A stretch of DNA of 64,000 nt from Antilocapra americana (GCA_007570785.1 ML660203.1:8366638-8430637); one strand, 5' to 3'. Counted from the stretch's first letter, positions 24,279 through 37,122 are shown. Translations and numbers: made by a program. Notes: generated by a model from the sequence alone, not told the origin.

Positions 24279-24557
24279 TTGGGGAACTGGCTGAGACCCG
24301 CTTCCTGGTCAGGCTCTCCTGGCTGGCCTTGTCTGAAGCTGAAGAGCCCCTGGTCTGGACGTGCCTCTTTCCTGGGTTCTCCTCTGGCTCTGGCGACTTT
24401 TCTATTCCGTGGAAATACTTCATGTGATAATGCAACAGTTTGGCTTTGCGGAAAATTTTTAAACAATCCACAACCGTGCACCTAAACTTGTGATTTAGGT
24501 CGCTGGCTGGTGCTTTAGATGTCACAAAATCATTTGTTCTCTTAAAAGCATTTGTTA
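24279..24557 (-). CDS. PHF20: PHF20 coding exon: C2H2 zinc finger
   Basis: The 279-nt exon encodes about residues 430-522. It contains one C2H2 zinc finger, FRCTVVDCLKIFRKAKLLHY then HMKYFH, with spacing C-x4-C-x12-H-x4-H and the first Cys near residue 456. After it comes a Pro/Glu/Ser/Arg-rich tail through TRKRVSASSP. The acceptor is ttttttttccag/TAACAA and the donor is CCAA/gtaagc. It is isolated, with 18.6 kb of intron upstream and 17 kb downstream. It is phase 1-1, so its loss would delete the finger without a frameshift. Confidence 0.97.
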
Positions 24558-25174
24558 CTGGAAAAAAAGAAAAAAAAAATCCCTCATGCTTATTGGTGCT
24601 ATTACAGTACATGCATCAACACAACACATGGCAACAGAGTGAGAGCAGCATGCACATGTAGAGGAAGACATCGATGACCACTGCTGTTTGAAAGAATGGA
24701 TATAACTTCAGGGTAAATAACAAAGACTCAACTGTGATTCATCTCTTGAAAGAAGAGATCAACTTTTTTTTTTTCTTTTTTAAAGCAGCCACACAAGTTC
24801 TCACGGTTTCAGAAGAACAAGGGAAAATCCTAAAAAAGAAAAAAACCAGGAATCCAGCCCAGCACTTGTTACTCATGAGTTGGACCAGACTCAGACCGTC
24901 ATCATTCAGATATGTTTGTGTAGGCAGGACTAGAGAATATTCCAGTAGGATCTCTTTATGAAACTGAAAGGATCCTACACAAGGAGAATCACTATTACAA
25001 AGGTTTTAGTATAGGGCTTTTGAGCTCTCAGTATGACCTACTCTGTTTGATCAAGAAGACTCAGAGAAGGAGGAAAAAAGACAACCAACTGAATGAAGTT
25101 GGAAGGCATGTAGAGAACTCAATGATCAAATTCAAAGAGACAAAAAAAGTTTGACATCCCCTCCCTAAACCAAG

Positions 25175-25378
25175 AGTCTTCCCAGGTGGCTTTAGTGGTA
25201 AGAATCTTCCTGCCAATGCAGGTGACACGGGAGATGCAGGATCTGTCAGGAAGATCCCCAGAGTAGGAAAGGGCAACCTACTCCAGTATTCTTGCCCGGA
25301 AAATTCCACAGACAGAGGAGCCTGGTGGGCTACAGTTCATGGGGTCACAAGAGTCAGATGTGACTGAACACGCACACA
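25175..25378 (+). mobile_element. Bov-tA SINE
   Basis: Sense Bov-tA with head cttcccaggtggctttagtg, body gggcaacctactccagtatt and end gtcagatgtgactgaacacg. Confidence 0.88.
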
Positions 25379-26530
25379 GGCCTCAAACCAAACAAGCAGA
25401 AGGCGATTGTCTGTTATGCATCAACAACAGAAAGTAATGCAGTCACCAGGAAATCACGAGTATTAGAAACTCAATTTACTGAAGACTCCCTTCACAATAC
25501 CCTCATCCCAATAAGAGCAATCACCTTAAACTCAAGTCACCCCTACTCTACAGATTACATCACCCAAGAATATCCTGAATATATGGACCTTTCTTGAGTG
25601 AATCAACTTTTTTCTAAATGCAATGATACAATTTTCATTACAAGCAAAGAGCATGCTGAACTTTTGGTAAATATTATGACTACCTTTTCAAGTACCATTC
25701 CATAACCAGAAGGAATTTAAAACATTCTTAATTCAATCTAAATCATACTCTACATTTCAAAATTAGCAGGAAGGTATGATTATAAAACTGGTAGGCTTGA
25801 TGATCTGATGTATACACACATACAACCCCCCAAAGCAGAATGCCTTAACTCATTTTCTATCCATGACAAGAGATGTAAGGCTCAAATCAGTCAGGGTTAT
25901 CTGTTATCTATTTCTATCTGTTATCTATTTTAGTAACATTAAATGAAATAGAATACATACTTCTCCTTACACATAGTTGTACCAGAAAAACAAAAAAAAA
26001 TTCAGTACAGAAATTCAAAATTCAAACCTCTAATATATCTTAAAATTCTCTCTTAAAATACAGTTTCTCTGGAATCTCCTCCCCTTTGCCCTATTAAGTT
26101 GAAGCATATCAATTTGCCATTTTTATAGGTTAGAAAAGGTGAGATATTGGCCATTTCAAATGGTCCAACCTAATAGTTCCTTTTCCACCTAACAATCTTT
26201 CAAAAATCACTGCAGAAAATTCCACTTAGCACTGTGTAAACAAACCAAAGGTCTAAGGAGGTCAGAGAGCACCAAGCCTGCTTACTACCACCAGAGGCCC
26301 ACAGCAGTCAAGTTCAGCTACAGTAAACTCAGCTATCCTCCGGCTTGTGTCCGAAGCCCTGTTTGTGATCAACTATTTATTAAAAAAAAAAAAAAAAAGC
26401 CAAAATACAAACATCTTAGAACTTTTTTTAAATGTTAGCAATAATGAGAACTTTGAATCAATCCCATGAAGAATTACCACTCTTTCTGCTCAGAACCCTT
26501 GTACCCTTGTGTACACACACCAGCCATTTG
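25379..26530. other. Intron sequence with no recognised element
   Basis: No coding or repeat assignment could be made. It has an A-run at about 26380-26398 and a direct repeat ctgttatctatttctatctg-type pair at 25905-25935. Confidence 0.4.
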
Positions 26531-26534
26531 CATA

Positions 26535-26740
26535 AGGCAAAGACAGGACAGTGGTTAGAACTGGGGGCTCTGCAGCTGGGCAGCCAAGCTCAAATCCTGG
26601 CTCCTCTAATTACTCCTCCTGCCTCCTAGCACCTTCACATACAGAGTGGAGATAACAATAATGGTAACTACTTCACTGCCTTGAAAGAATTACATGAACT
26701 GCAAAGATTCTAAAACAACATCTGTTCAATAAATAGTGAA
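26535..26740 (+). mobile_element. MIR SINE
   Basis: Sense MIR with gacagtggttagaactggg, aagctcaaatcctggctcct and the tail gttcaataaatagtgaatat. Confidence 0.75.
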
Positions 26741-26810
26741 TATATAGTATAATTTTGTTCAATATTCTGGAATAAGCTATAATGGAAAAGAAAATTTTTT
26801 AAAAAGTATA

Positions 26811-27095
26811 GGGCTTACCTGGCGGCTCAGTGGTAAAGAATTTGCTTGCCAATGCAGGAGACACAGATTCAATCCTTGGTCTGGGAAGAGCCCACATGCT
26901 GCAGGGCAACTAAGCCCATGCATCACAACTACTGAGCCTGTGCTCAGAGCCCAGAAACTGCAACTATTTAAGCCTGCTCTCCCTAGAGCCTGTGCTCTGC
27001 AGCAAGAGAAGCCCATGCACCACAACTGAAGAAAAGCCCGTGCAGCAACAAAGACCCAGCACAGCCAAAAATAAATAAATACATAAATAATTTTT
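26811..27095 (+). mobile_element. CHR-2-type SINE
   Basis: Long tRNA-derived SINE with head gggcttacctggcggctcag, then catgctgcagggcaactaag, tagagcctgtgctctgcagc and an A/T-rich AAAT tail. Confidence 0.87.
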
Positions 27096-28149
27096 TAAGT
27101 ATATGTATACAGTTTCATTTTGGATTAAAGAACAAATGTGACTTATGAACAGTCTTTCAGCAATTAACCTCTCACAGCAGAAGGGCAGAAGCTCCCTTCA
27201 TCCCCAGTCTCACAGCGTGCCACTGCAGATTCAGGGCAGTATAATGGAAACAACCCAACTTTGAATCCCAGCTCGACCCTTTATTAGCAGCATAAATAAG
27301 CTATGTACGGTTTTTTAAAACTCTTCTGATTATCTGGATTCCCACCTATTTCAAAAGAGTTAGAGAGAGGGCTATAACATATACACTTGGCACAAAGCAG
27401 GCCATTTCAAATAGAAAATAATCCTGCTAAACAGGTTTCTGTCATTTATGGAATGTGGCTAGAGACATATTATAATTATCAACCAGAGTGAAATACTCCT
27501 TCAACCAGCCCTCATAAGCTCTGGCTAGAAGACACATCACTCAGTAAGCATTCAGTTTTCTCTACATCCTCCTAGAAATGTGAAGTCTGAAACCAACCTT
27601 AAGATTCCCAGCATGGCCATTCAGTGGGATTATTACCCCCACCTTTCAGGACATCTTACTTTCACTAATGGCAGCACCTCTCCAAAAATTTTTTAAAATA
27701 ATTACATTATATTAGGTGCTGGACAGTACCAAGCTTGATCCACCAAAATCCTGAACTTCGTGTGGTTTGTCTTTTTAAAACACAAATTAAAGTGCATTTT
27801 CTCCAAAAGTTTCACCAAATTCTATGTTGGAAGTTACATTTATCCCTAATAAACTCCACCTGATTATTTCAGTCCAAGAACTTTGCAACTTTTGTCTCTG
27901 TAACCCTATATATTCTTAGGTCTTTATCCAGGCTGTTGATAAAGATCCAGCAGGACAGAGCTGAGGACAGCCTTCAGAATAACCTTCAGGCTGACATCAG
28001 CTAATCCACACGTTCTGGTTAGAGTTGCCTAAGCCAACTGAACTTGCTCTAAGCAAATTACCGATGCACTCACACATCTATTTCCTCTTTGTTCATAGAT
28101 AGATTTTAAGAGGGATTCGGTCAAACTGTCTGCTAAAATAAAGAGATAC

Positions 28150-28455
28150 CTGGTCTAAGTGCTACAGTAGACTCCTCACATTCCTATGTTGAAATTTAAT
28201 TCCCAAAGTGATGGTATTTGGAGGTGGAGCATTTGGGAAGTGATTATGTCACCAAGGCAGAGCCCTCATGAAGAGGACTAGTGGCTTCATAAAAGAGACT
28301 TCAGAGAGCTCCCTTGCCCATACTTTCATATGAGGTTACTGTAAAAAGACAGCTGTTTATGAACTAGGAAGCTGGCCCTCAACAGACACTGAATCTGCTG
28401 GCACCTTGATCTTGAACTTCCCAGACTCCAGAACTCTGAGAAATAACTCTGTCCC
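28150..28455 (+). mobile_element. MLT1A-like LTR (ERVL-MaLR)
   Basis: A solitary ancient LTR showing attcccaaagtgatggtatt, ggcagagccctcatgaagag, gctggcaccttgatcttgaa and ccagaactctgagaaataac. No internal retroviral genes are attached. Confidence 0.82.
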
Positions 28456-29480
28456 ATTTTATTAATCCAACCCTGAGGTGTCAGCGGTAATTAGTAAAAG
28501 CACAACAGGAACAGTAAAATGATGGAACCAGTAAAAATGTTTTACATTTTTAAAGAATTCTAAAGTAAAACATACACAGCATAATTAAGTTTAGGAAAAC
28601 CCACAAAATAAACAGTTTCAGCCAAACAAAATTATATATAAGTGACATAAAATAGTGTATTTTTTTTTAGAATTATAAGAATGTAAACAATGATAACGGT
28701 TTGCTTATGAGACTTTAAGTAAAAAACCAAAAACGCTGATTTCCCCCCTATTCTTCCATGTTATAATATCCATATTATTTCACAGTAGAAAGAATACAAT
28801 TCTTTTATATTTTATATTCTACTCCTCCCCAGAACAGTGGTCGTGTGACAAAAGAAACATAGTGATGTGAGCACCGTCAAGAGGCCAGGAGAGCCACTGG
28901 TTGTCCAAAGGGCATCCTGGGCGACAGCCTAGGGCAATCCCAAGTCACACACAGTGTCCATTTCCCAGTGGGAGGACAGTTCATCTGAGACATACATTGC
29001 TGACAGCGCCAGCTAAGTGACATCATCCTCTCTTGGGGTACTATGGTCCTTTTGTCAACATGAGAGCAGTTACTAGGTGACAAAGGACAGAAAATATGTA
29101 AATTAAATCCTCCAGGGCATCTGGTTCAAAATCTGGGGGTAACAGAATTATCCTTAGGTTAACAGGCTAAATTACAGGAACCAATTTATTCCTGTTTTAG
29201 AAGGTAGCATGTAAATCAATATTTGCAAGTAGTAACAGGTGTTACTGTTCAAATGCTGTGTTCTTCCTCATGTTTAACAGATCTTTGTATGGAAGTACGC
29301 AGGCAAAGCATGGAGCTCTATCCTAGGCTCCCAGGCTTAAACTCCCAGGTCACCCTCTGCTCTGGCCTCTCTCAAATTATATGAGGAGAAAAATGATCCA
29401 CGGAATTTGAATTTGCTTTAAATAGTAGTATAACTCTATTAATTATACTAAGAGACTGCTTTCTTTTTCTTTTGCGGGGG
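28456..29480. other. Intron sequence between two MaLR LTRs
   Basis: I see no retroviral coding text linking the two LTRs and no exon. The sequence is AT-rich without a recognised family. Confidence 0.4.
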
Positions 29481-29484
29481 GAAA

Positions 29485-30010
29485 GAGAGGTAGAAAGAGA
29501 CTATAAGATGTCTCCTAATAATCCCTGCCTCTGGGCATCCACTCCTGTGTGCAATTCCCTCCCTTTGAGTGTTATAGGCAGGACCTATATAACTTGCCTC
29601 TAATAGAACAGGCAAAGGTGACAGCAGATCACTTTCATGATTCTGTTTTATAAGACTATAACATCCATCACACTGGCAGGCACCCTCCCATGCTGGCTAG
29701 ATGCAACAAGCTGCTATGTTGTGAGCTACTCAAAGGAAAATCCCATGTGGCAAGGAACTGAGAGTGCCCACAGAAGACTACAGCCCTCGGCCTGACAGCC
29801 TGCAATAACGTGTGAGCCTGGAAGCAGACCCTTCCTCAGTAGATTTTTCAGATGAGAACCAGCCCTGGCAAACTTCTTGACTGCAGCCTTGCAGAGAACC
29901 CTGTTCCGTTGTGCCTAGACATCTCATCCACAGACACTGTGAGAAAATAAATGTGTTATTTTAAGATACTATGTTCGTGGTACTACTGCCACACAGCAAC
30001 AGATAATATA
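29485..30010 (+). mobile_element. MLT1-family LTR (ERVL-MaLR)
   Basis: A second ancient LTR of a different MLT1 subgroup: gatgagaaccagccctggca, gacttgactgcag-type text near 29880, ccacagacactgtgagaaaa and a terminal taatata. Confidence 0.75.
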
Positions 30011-30229
30011 GAGTAGGATCAGAAGCTCTCGGTTTCTATTTGCTTGGGCAATGCTCTATAGTACACTTTCCCTTTTATGATAAGCATAATCTTTATAATA
30101 AAGGCTTTTAAACTATGTTTTCTGAGACCTGGCTTAGAAATCATGTCCTGTACAACTACCCATTTTTTGTATACCCATCGCCAAGTACCTCAAAACCTCA
30201 CAGCTAGATTGTTTATGATGATGGTATTC

Positions 30230-30600
30230 ACTCTGGCTGGCAACACTCAGCCTGGCCTTCTAAGTCCATGTCAAATCTAAGCGCCATCATGCCTTCCAAA
30301 CTCATCTCCCATTAGTTAGTCCCCAATGAGGCCTCAGCAGCTGCCCCAGCCAACTGTTGGCCCCAGCGACCGCTTCATGCTCTTATAGCTCACACTTCTC
30401 TGCTCATCCTGTGCCCTCTCCCTGCCATCCCTCCCTGTCTCAGCCAAGTCTACTTCCACGCAGACCCAGCTCACTCCAAATGCAGGAAGGCAGCCAGATG
30501 GCCTGGTTCTCAGGGACCACATGCTATCAACTCCTGGCACAAACAACTATCTACTACAGCCTCTCTTTAGTACTGTGGATCTGCTCCTGGATCCGGCTGT
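30230..30600. mobile_element. L2-like LINE remnant
   Basis: Pyrimidine-rich text such as cttccaaactcatctcccat and ctcactccaaatgcaggaag is consistent with an L2 3' region, but weakly. Confidence 0.35.
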
Positions 30601-30937
30601 TCGCCACTGCTCCAGCGAGAAGATAAGACTCAATGTCGTGTATGCCCTCAGCACTGACCCCTAATATGACTGGTATTCTTGTCAGCAACAACTCCACATA
30701 ACCCCAGTAATTTAACACTTTTTTGACATGTACTTGAAATACTATAATAAATAAAACATTTTTCAGGTCTGTGAAGGAATAGCTTTCTCAGCTGTGAAGC
30801 AACAAAAAGCAACCAAAGAGAAACACGAACAGATTTAAATACAGCAACTCCAGTCAAATGTTTGGAATAAAAAAAAAATAACAAAATGTTAATAAACAGA
30901 AAAGCAGTTCATTATGCAAAGTCTGCACTAAGTAATT

Positions 30938-31012
30938 CTAACCAGGCCCAACCCTGCTTAGCTTCCAAGATCAGACAAGATCGGGTGCGTTCAGGGTGGT
31001 ATGGCCGTAGAC
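30938..31012 (-). pseudogene. 5S rRNA retropseudogene, 3'-truncated, no poly(A)
   Basis: Read on the minus strand from 31012, the sequence matches nucleotides 1 to about 72-75 of mammalian 5S rRNA (GTCTACGGCCATACCACCCT onward to GGGCCTGGT). It then stops, losing the 3' half of the RNA including the internal box C. Only four mismatches to canonical 5S are seen and all are CpG to TpG or CpA changes. Near-identical 16-bp direct repeats flank it (30925-30940 and 31014-31029, one mismatch), and there is no A-tail. This matches the described class of tailless mammalian retropseudogenes derived from truncated small structural RNAs. It is unlikely to be transcribed. Confidence 0.9.
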
Positions 31013-31243
31013 AGCACTATGTAATTCTAATCAGTCATTTGAAAGAATGAAGTAGCTCTGTACTCACTGATATGGATACTCTCAAGATACACTGCTAAGT
31101 GAAAACAGAAAGTTGTTCAGTATACACTGTATGACTGTACGACATGGATGATTGCAGATGGGGGAAAAGTTATTATCAAATGCATAGAAAGGAAACCAGG
31201 AGGATAGGTATCAAACTGTTGACAGCTCTAGAGAGAAATCATG

Positions 31244-31326
31244 TTTTTCCTAAGCTAGGAAACTTTTTTCCTAAGTTTTCCTAAGCTAGGAAAACTTAGC
31301 TAAAACTTTCCTAAGCTAGGAAAACA
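31244..31326. repeat. Cluster of near-palindromic repeats
   Basis: The unit ttttcctaagctaggaaaa occurs three times (about 31245-31262, 31276-31294 and 31306-31324), with a partial copy (ttttttcctaag) and an inverted-type aaaacttagctaaaa between them. Each unit is almost its own reverse complement. Confidence 0.85.
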
Positions 31327-31899
31327 GGTGGTAAAGAGGAACTCTCATATGTCCTCTGTGTACCCCAGGAGCAATGGGTATACCGAGCACTCAGCTCTTG
31401 GTTTCTAAAAACAATTCACCACTTAAAAGAAATCAAGACTTCCTGGAGAAATGGCTGAATCAAGGTTGGGTGAGTATAGGATGAGCGGGCCACATTTTCT
31501 TTTGCCAGAAAGTGAAGAAGACACAGGAACCAGCTTGAAGGGCTCCTACAACATGGTTATTAAATAATGATAGAAACCATTGTAACACACAGAACAAAAG
31601 AAATTCCATGAGACCACGTGAACAAAAAGAGGGAAGGAAGGAAAGAAGGGAGACAGGGAGGAATCAGGGAGAGACGGAAAGGCAGGCAAGCAGGCACTTC
31701 CTTAACAGAATACAAACTAATAATGTAGAAGGAATGATGAGAGTTAGAAATCACCATTTGGTAGACATCAGAGTAAAAATATTTATCAGACAAGAAGCAG
31801 AAGTGGATATTAAAATAATGGGTGAACTCCTGATAAAGAAACATATAGATATTTGAGTATATGTAAATAAAGATACAAATACTCAAGGTATCCTCTCAC

Positions 31900-32585
31900 A
31901 AGAAACTTAGTAACTATAAAGGGAAAAATAACAGCTTTACAGTAGAGAAACCTGGTGGGCAGTACCCTTAGCCAAGTGACCAAAGTTAACTTCACCAATA
32001 AACCGGACAGATTGACAGAATGCACTTGAAAAGGACAAACCACTTGCTTGGTGTTGCTGCTAAAAGGGGATAACCTAAATCTAATTATCTGGATACATAA
32101 AAAAAAAAAATTAAAAGACATCATATTCTTCAGAAATGTCAAGGTCATGAAAAACAAAAAAAGACTGAAAAAAATGTTTCAGATGAAAGGAAATTAATGA
32201 AACATGACAATTAAATCCAGTGTGACATCCTGAGTTGGATCCTGATCCCCTCAAAAAAAAGTTTCCTCCATGTTTGCTATGAGGAACATTATCAGAACTG
32301 ATGAAATCTGAATAAGGTCCTGAGTTTGATAAATAAATTATGGTCATATAATTACATGTTCTAGTTATCAGGAAATCAACACTGAAGAATTTAGGGGTAA
32401 AGGTCTGCAACTTACTTGCAAATAATTCAGAAAAATAGCTTTTAAAGAACAGAATAATGAAGCAAACAGTAAACTACTAACAAACAGGGAATCTGGTTGA
32501 AGGTATGTAAGGAATTCTTTCCACTATTTTTGCAACTTTTTATGTCTTCCAATATTTCAAAATAAAAAAATCTTTTAATATAAAG
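31900..32585 (+). mobile_element. Old L1 3' end
   Basis: The phrases cagaactgatgaaatctgaa, ggtaaaggtctgcaac and cttccaatatttcaaaataa are typical of older mammalian L1 3'UTRs, in sense. Confidence 0.65.
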
Positions 32586-33464
32586 ATGAAAAAATATATG
32601 CAGGAAAAATACTTCGAGGTCACAGAATAGCTAAGTGGGAGGAAAGCAACCCTGGCAAGGCTATCCAGGCCTTCAAAGAGAAACTGAGCATTTATTCCAC
32701 AAGATGGCAGAGCTGCCCCAAAGGCCAGAGCTGCGTACGGAGCAGCTAATGCAGGGCTTCTGCTCTAGACTAGGTGGTGTTGCCTTCCCAGCCTCCTTCA
32801 CGTTGCTCTTGACTCCATCCCAAGTTAGAAATTACAAGACTGGCACCAGCTCAGGACAGCAACCTCTATATAGTGACTAACACAGCAGCACTCTGGCCTC
32901 CAGGGGCCTTGCGGGATACTTCTGAGAATGATCCCGCCCTCCTTCCTGCTGACTTACATAATACATTCCTGGTGAATGAGTTCTCAACAACCAGCAATCT
33001 TTCTGGATCGTCCTGTGCTCACCACTAAGCCCATGTTCCAAAAGAAAAACCAGGAACACCATACAGTTTCCAGATCAACACTTCTGCCCCCTCAAATTAA
33101 AGAATTTCAAAGGCACCACCCTGTCTGGAATACTGACATCACTTGTACCACACACAGTACTCTTCAAAGCTGGCCTACTAAGCTGTGTACTTGAGCATAC
33201 ACATTGCTGTAACACGTGCCCTCAAGGCCAGTGTGAGCTCCGTGTTACACATTGTGCAACCTCTCTAGAGGCAGGATGTGTGTTCACTTCACCCGATTTA
33301 TACAGCACCCAGCATCTCATCAGATGGCATTCAGTACTCAGTCAGAAGATAGGAGTTGGAAGGACCCAGCCATTGGGAAATGTGGTATTCTAACTCCAGC
33401 TGAGTTACCCCTTCTTGCCAAGTACTAGGTTCTTCTATAAAACAGGGAGAAGTAACAGTGAACA

Positions 33465-34515
33465 GTTAGCAAGAACTTAGATGTCTTTCACAGTGGGAAG
33501 TTTAATAAATTATGGAAAATCCATCCAATTAAATAAATTATATGTAATCGTGAAAGAGCTATGAACTGACATGGAAAAATACTGTATAAAAATGACAAGC
33601 CATTGACTAATACAAGAATATGATTCCACTACTATGTTTTTAAAAAGTTACATGGGTACGTGTGTGTTTGTATATGCAGAGGACCACGTGTCGAAGAATG
33701 GAAAAGCACAGCATATACCAAACTGTTCCATGGTTCTTTCAAGAGGGGGAAGAATAATGGAGGACTTTTCACTTTTTTTCCTTTTACTTAGTTTTAATTT
33801 TTCCTAGTATATATGGTTTTGAAATTTATAGGAGGGAAATAAACAGCAAAATGACTCTTTATATATTAATAATAATCTTTAATAGGGGTCCTAACTGTCT
33901 TTATGCCAGAGCAGTTGTGAAAACTCATCAAGAAGTTGTACTTACAAAGAATTAGTATTCCTTAGTGTTCTCACTATGAAAAATCAAATTTAAAATTTAA
34001 AACCAACACTAAATAAAACCTTTCACTGCTATCTTCTTATGACTCAAAAATGATGACCATACTTGTTTGAAGGACAGCAAGGAGGACTGCGGCTAGAACA
34101 GAGGTAGCAGGAAGGAGAGAAACTAAGGAAAGATGAAACTGGAGCAGTAGCAGGAAGCAGCCAGGCCAGAATAAGGACCCGAGGCCCTCACTCATGACCA
34201 AATACCAACAGTTCAGGTGGTGGGAAACATGCATGTTATTTTTATTGTTCTTGTACTTTTCTGGATTTCTTTTCAACTTTGTGACATAAAAAAGCAAGTT
34301 ACCAAAAAAGAATATGCTGAATAAAGACAAGATTATCTCCATTAATGAGGTAAAAGGTACCAACAAGATCCCTAGTGGAGTTTGAATAAGGTCCAGATTT
34401 TGATAATTGTGGTAACATAAGAGAATGCCCTCATTTATTTTTTAAAGGAAATATACATCAAAATATTCAGGGGTAAATACTGTCAAATAATTCACAGAAA
34501 AAAGAATTTTAAATA
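33465..34515 (+). mobile_element. Old L1 3' ends
   Basis: Two L1 tails are visible: 33465-33850 (taataaattatggaaaatcc, aagagggggaagaataatgg) and about 34320-34515 (gagtttgaataaggtccaga, ttcaggggtaaatactgtca). 33860-34310 between them is unassigned intron. Confidence 0.55.
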
Positions 34516-34789
34516 CCTTCAGGCCACAGAACAGCTAAGTAGGAGGAATGCAATCTTACCAACTGAGAGATCCAAGTGAACTGACAGCTCTCTATCCTGC
34601 AAATGAAGCATTTCAATAGGTTCACAAAGAAAGCAATTCAAAGCGACTATCTGTTTGGTACCAACTTACCTGCTCAGCCTTAACCCACTTCAGGAAGCCT
34701 GCAATTAAGTCAGAAAGCACACCTAATAGTCTCAGAAAAGACCTTGTGATTATACTATTGACGCTGTTCTGTCTTCATCTCCAAATGCC

Positions 34790-35130
34790 TAACTGCCACT
34801 CATCCTTCAAGGCCCTGTCAAGTTCAACGTTCTTCCACCCCTACCCTCAAACTACTAACCTAAACATCACCTCTCTCCAGATGTTAGGTCCAAAGAGCAC
34901 TTAATGTACCCTAGGTTAGCCCCATCGATAGCTAACAGAGCTCCCAGGCATATAGTAAGACATAGAGTATTCACTTCCAAGCATATAGTATTCACTCTGA
35001 GGCATATAGTAAGGACACAAGAGAATCCTGAGTTCAACTTCCATGTGACAGGCACACATTATCACTGGCAGTCTTCTCTTTTGTTTTAAGTATTTCTCAT
35101 GACACCACCTTACTTTCTCTCTTGTAATAC
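34790..35130. mobile_element. L2-like remnant with short internal repeats
   Basis: The text catccttcaaggccctgtca and cttccacccctaccc fits an L2 3' region. Three spaced copies of gcatatagta occur at about 34948-35012. Confidence 0.4.
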
Positions 35131-35736
35131 AATTTCATTCACGCCTCAGGACAAAAAGACCTAAAAGGGAAATGACCAGATGTCTCATTCATTTCTCTAA
35201 CCCCAAGAACAATCAATTCTCAGCCAGTGTTCCACCAGCGCATGTCTGATGACAGATCAGACACTCCCAACTTCCCAAACTACAATGGCTCTAAGTCTAT
35301 GACTCTCTTACTCAAGAAAACAGAGAACACAGGTGCCTGAAATCTAACAGTTAAAAGCACTACACTAAACCAGACCAAGTTAATTTAAAAATAAATCATT
35401 TACAAAAACTACTATAGGCATTATCTAAAACTAACCTGGTTAACTTGCAAGTAAATGATCTGTAAACTTTTAATAGTTCACTGACAAGTAACTTCCCATT
35501 CATTTTATAACTGACAACATATCAGTGAAACACTAGACCATGTGGCAATATCCGATTTCTAACAGGTACTCAGTTTAAAAAAAGAAGAAGAAATTAGCTG
35601 AATAAGCCTGCACTTCTCTATTGAGTCTTCTCTCGTTTACGATTTATGTAGAATATTCACAAATGACACAGCTTAGAATAGAGCCTGGCACTTAGTAGGC
35701 CCTTGTTAAATATTCATTGGCTAAAACGAATGAATG

Positions 35737-35953
35737 AGTTTCCCTGGTGGTTCAGTGGTAAAGAATCCATCTGTCAAAGCAGGAGACACGGGTTTAATCC
35801 TTGGGTCAGGAAGAGCCTCTGGAGAAGGAAATGGCAACCCACTCCAGTATACTTGCCTGGGAAATCCTATGGACAGAGGATCCTGGTGGGCTACCATACA
35901 TAGGGTCGCAAAGAACTGGACATGACTTGGCAACTGAGCACGCACACAAAATT
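35737..35953 (+). mobile_element. Bov-tA SINE
   Basis: Sense Bov-tA beginning agtttccctggtggttcagt, with body atggcaacccactccagtat. Flanking aatgaatg at 35729-35736 and 35954-35961. Confidence 0.9.
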
Positions 35954-37115
35954 AATGAATGGACTACAGTCCATTTTCAAACAGCCCTGGTTATCTGTGA
36001 ATGACCAAATAGACTGGGCTGAAGTTTAGAGAATAACCCAACTTTGCAGGGCATGTATTCTAATTTCTGAATAAATTCCTACTCAAGTAGAACAATTTCA
36101 ACTGCATTCCCCTCTTGACATTTAAATCATAAAAGCACATAGCTTAGAGTTTATTCCAAAAGAAAAAAGTAATGGTATCCATGCTGCATTTACTCCTCCT
36201 AGCTCAAGCTCCAGGCAAGCACACCACTAACTCTACTATACACTCTTTTGCAAACAGGCAAGTACTTCAGTTAGTTGCCATGGTTTCAAAATCATTCCCT
36301 AGAAAGTCCTCAAGAAACAAAACAACATGACATCTTCCCACCATCTTCTCCAAGACTTCTCTGTCCCACCCTCACTTTACCTTATTTCCATCTCCACCAC
36401 AAACCTGAGATGCAGCTAAATTAACTGACATGAGACAGAAACTGCATGTGTATGCAGACTTTAAAACAAGCACTGGGATTTAGCCTCTGACCTCGTCTCC
36501 TCACTCATCTCCTCTGCACAGCATATTTCTTAGTGGTGAAGAACAATCCATTGACAATCTCGAGTGATGTCTAAAGTTAACATCACCCTTAAGACAACAT
36601 AATGAAGAGCTTAGTCTGCTGAGCTGAGGGACGTGGCTGTGATAGAGAGTTCTCCAGCCAAAAGAGACTTCTAAATTCTGAGATTAAATTTCTACCAAAT
36701 TTGCACATCAAGTCTAATAATCCCTCCCAAAGGAGAAAAAGTCAGCTGAGGAGAGGAGCCCTGCCATTGAGAAGAGGCTCAGCAAGAAAGCCCACAAGCC
36801 CACAAGCCCACAAGCCTGAGGCACAACACTCTGGACCCAGTAGAACAGAAGATCAAAGGAATGAGCCAGAAGTGACACTTGAGTACTTTCAGTTTACTAT
36901 TTTCCAAGAACTGCTCTTCCACTGCATTTATGCCAACTATATAGAATCTGATCAACAACAACAAAAACCTGCCCCTCCAACCTAAATTGAAATTATCCAC
37001 ATAAAAGTATAAATTTTGTAGACATACAGTCATCATGGTATAAAAGTCTTAAAAAAAAACTATTTAAATGTCATTCATCTTTTAACATTGTAAAATTTTC
37101 TATTTATAATTTAAA
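35954..37115. other. Intron sequence with no recognised element
   Basis: No exon or repeat family identified. A small tandem of cccacaag (three units) lies at about 36789-36812. Confidence 0.45.
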
Positions 37116-37122
37116 TTACTCT

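Noticed and set aside
28150..30010. Two LTRs as a provirus
   Set aside because: They belong to different MLT1 subgroups and no gag, pol or env text lies between them, so they are solitary ancient LTRs.
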